Source: Methanobacteriota archaeon (GTDB lineage Archaea; Thermoplasmatota; JASEFT01; JAUWIS01). From it: a stretch of DNA of 5,033 bases. Shown here one piece after another: positions 5,011 through 5,033 of this stretch. Below the pieces are notes generated by a model. The model was not told where the DNA came from. It was given only the letters and a program-made list of their open reading frames with translations, and searched no databases. The translations under genes were made by a program, and so were the position numbers. Location: positions 1-5,033 of the forward strand of contig JAUWIS010000075.1 of NCBI GenBank assembly GCA_030605245.1, in the 5' to 3' direction. Each line of letters begins with the position of its first letter. Within the stretch, counting starts at the first letter, position 1.

Positions 5011-5033
5011 TTTTGCTCACTCAGTCGCTTCGC
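5011..5033. repeat. Possible truncated palindrome at the window edge
   Basis: TTTTGC followed by a TCACTCAGTCGCTTC centre and then GC at the last two bases. If the next bases are AAAA it would be another palindrome of the same style, with an ACTC-containing centre. Only two base pairs can be seen, so this is a guess from the pattern. Confidence 0.3.

Overview
The window most likely comes from an archaeon with an AT-rich genome. Two divergent genes (ligA and pncC) each have a TATA-like box about 22-29 nt upstream of the ATG, which fits leaderless archaeal transcription. The gene inside the operon (polX) instead has a GGTGA Shine-Dalgarno sequence, the usual archaeal split between first and internal genes. 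The leftmost gene encodes a CxxC zinc-ribbon protein of a type common in archaea and candidate-phylum genomes. The lineage cannot be fixed from this sequence. A DPANN, Altiarchaeota-like or methanogen-related archaeon is plausible, and a carrier of a bacterial-type NAD+-dependent ligase would be one of a minority of archaea.

Layout. 1-75 (minus): the first 25 codons of a small zinc-ribbon protein, with its own Shine-Dalgarno, TATA box and an inverted repeat near the predicted transcription start. 212-2205 (minus): ligA, NAD+-dependent DNA ligase, complete except for a one-base frameshift in an A6 run at the start of the BRCT domain. 2206-2280: a compact divergent promoter region. 2281-2748 (plus): pncC, a stand-alone CinA C-terminal NMN amidase. 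2745-4463 (plus): polX, a family X DNA polymerase with a PHP nuclease domain, overlapping pncC by ATGA. 4417-4884 (minus): a broken gene for a small PH/GRAM-like protein. A tandem array of four bulged hairpins (4574-4712) sits inside it, in frame but carrying three stop codons. 4942-5033: further palindromes that run to the window edge.

How the genes fit together. PolX-type enzymes combine gap-filling synthesis with PHP-domain AP-endonuclease and 3'-5' exonuclease activities. LigA seals the nick and releases NMN, and PncC deamidates NMN to NaMN so that it can re-enter NAD synthesis. The three genes therefore look like a small base-excision-repair and cofactor-recycling module run from one divergent promoter region. 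This is inferred from family knowledge and gene order. The most unusual DNA is the hairpin array: the stems differ in sequence but share one architecture, and neighbouring hairpins share their outer flank sequence.
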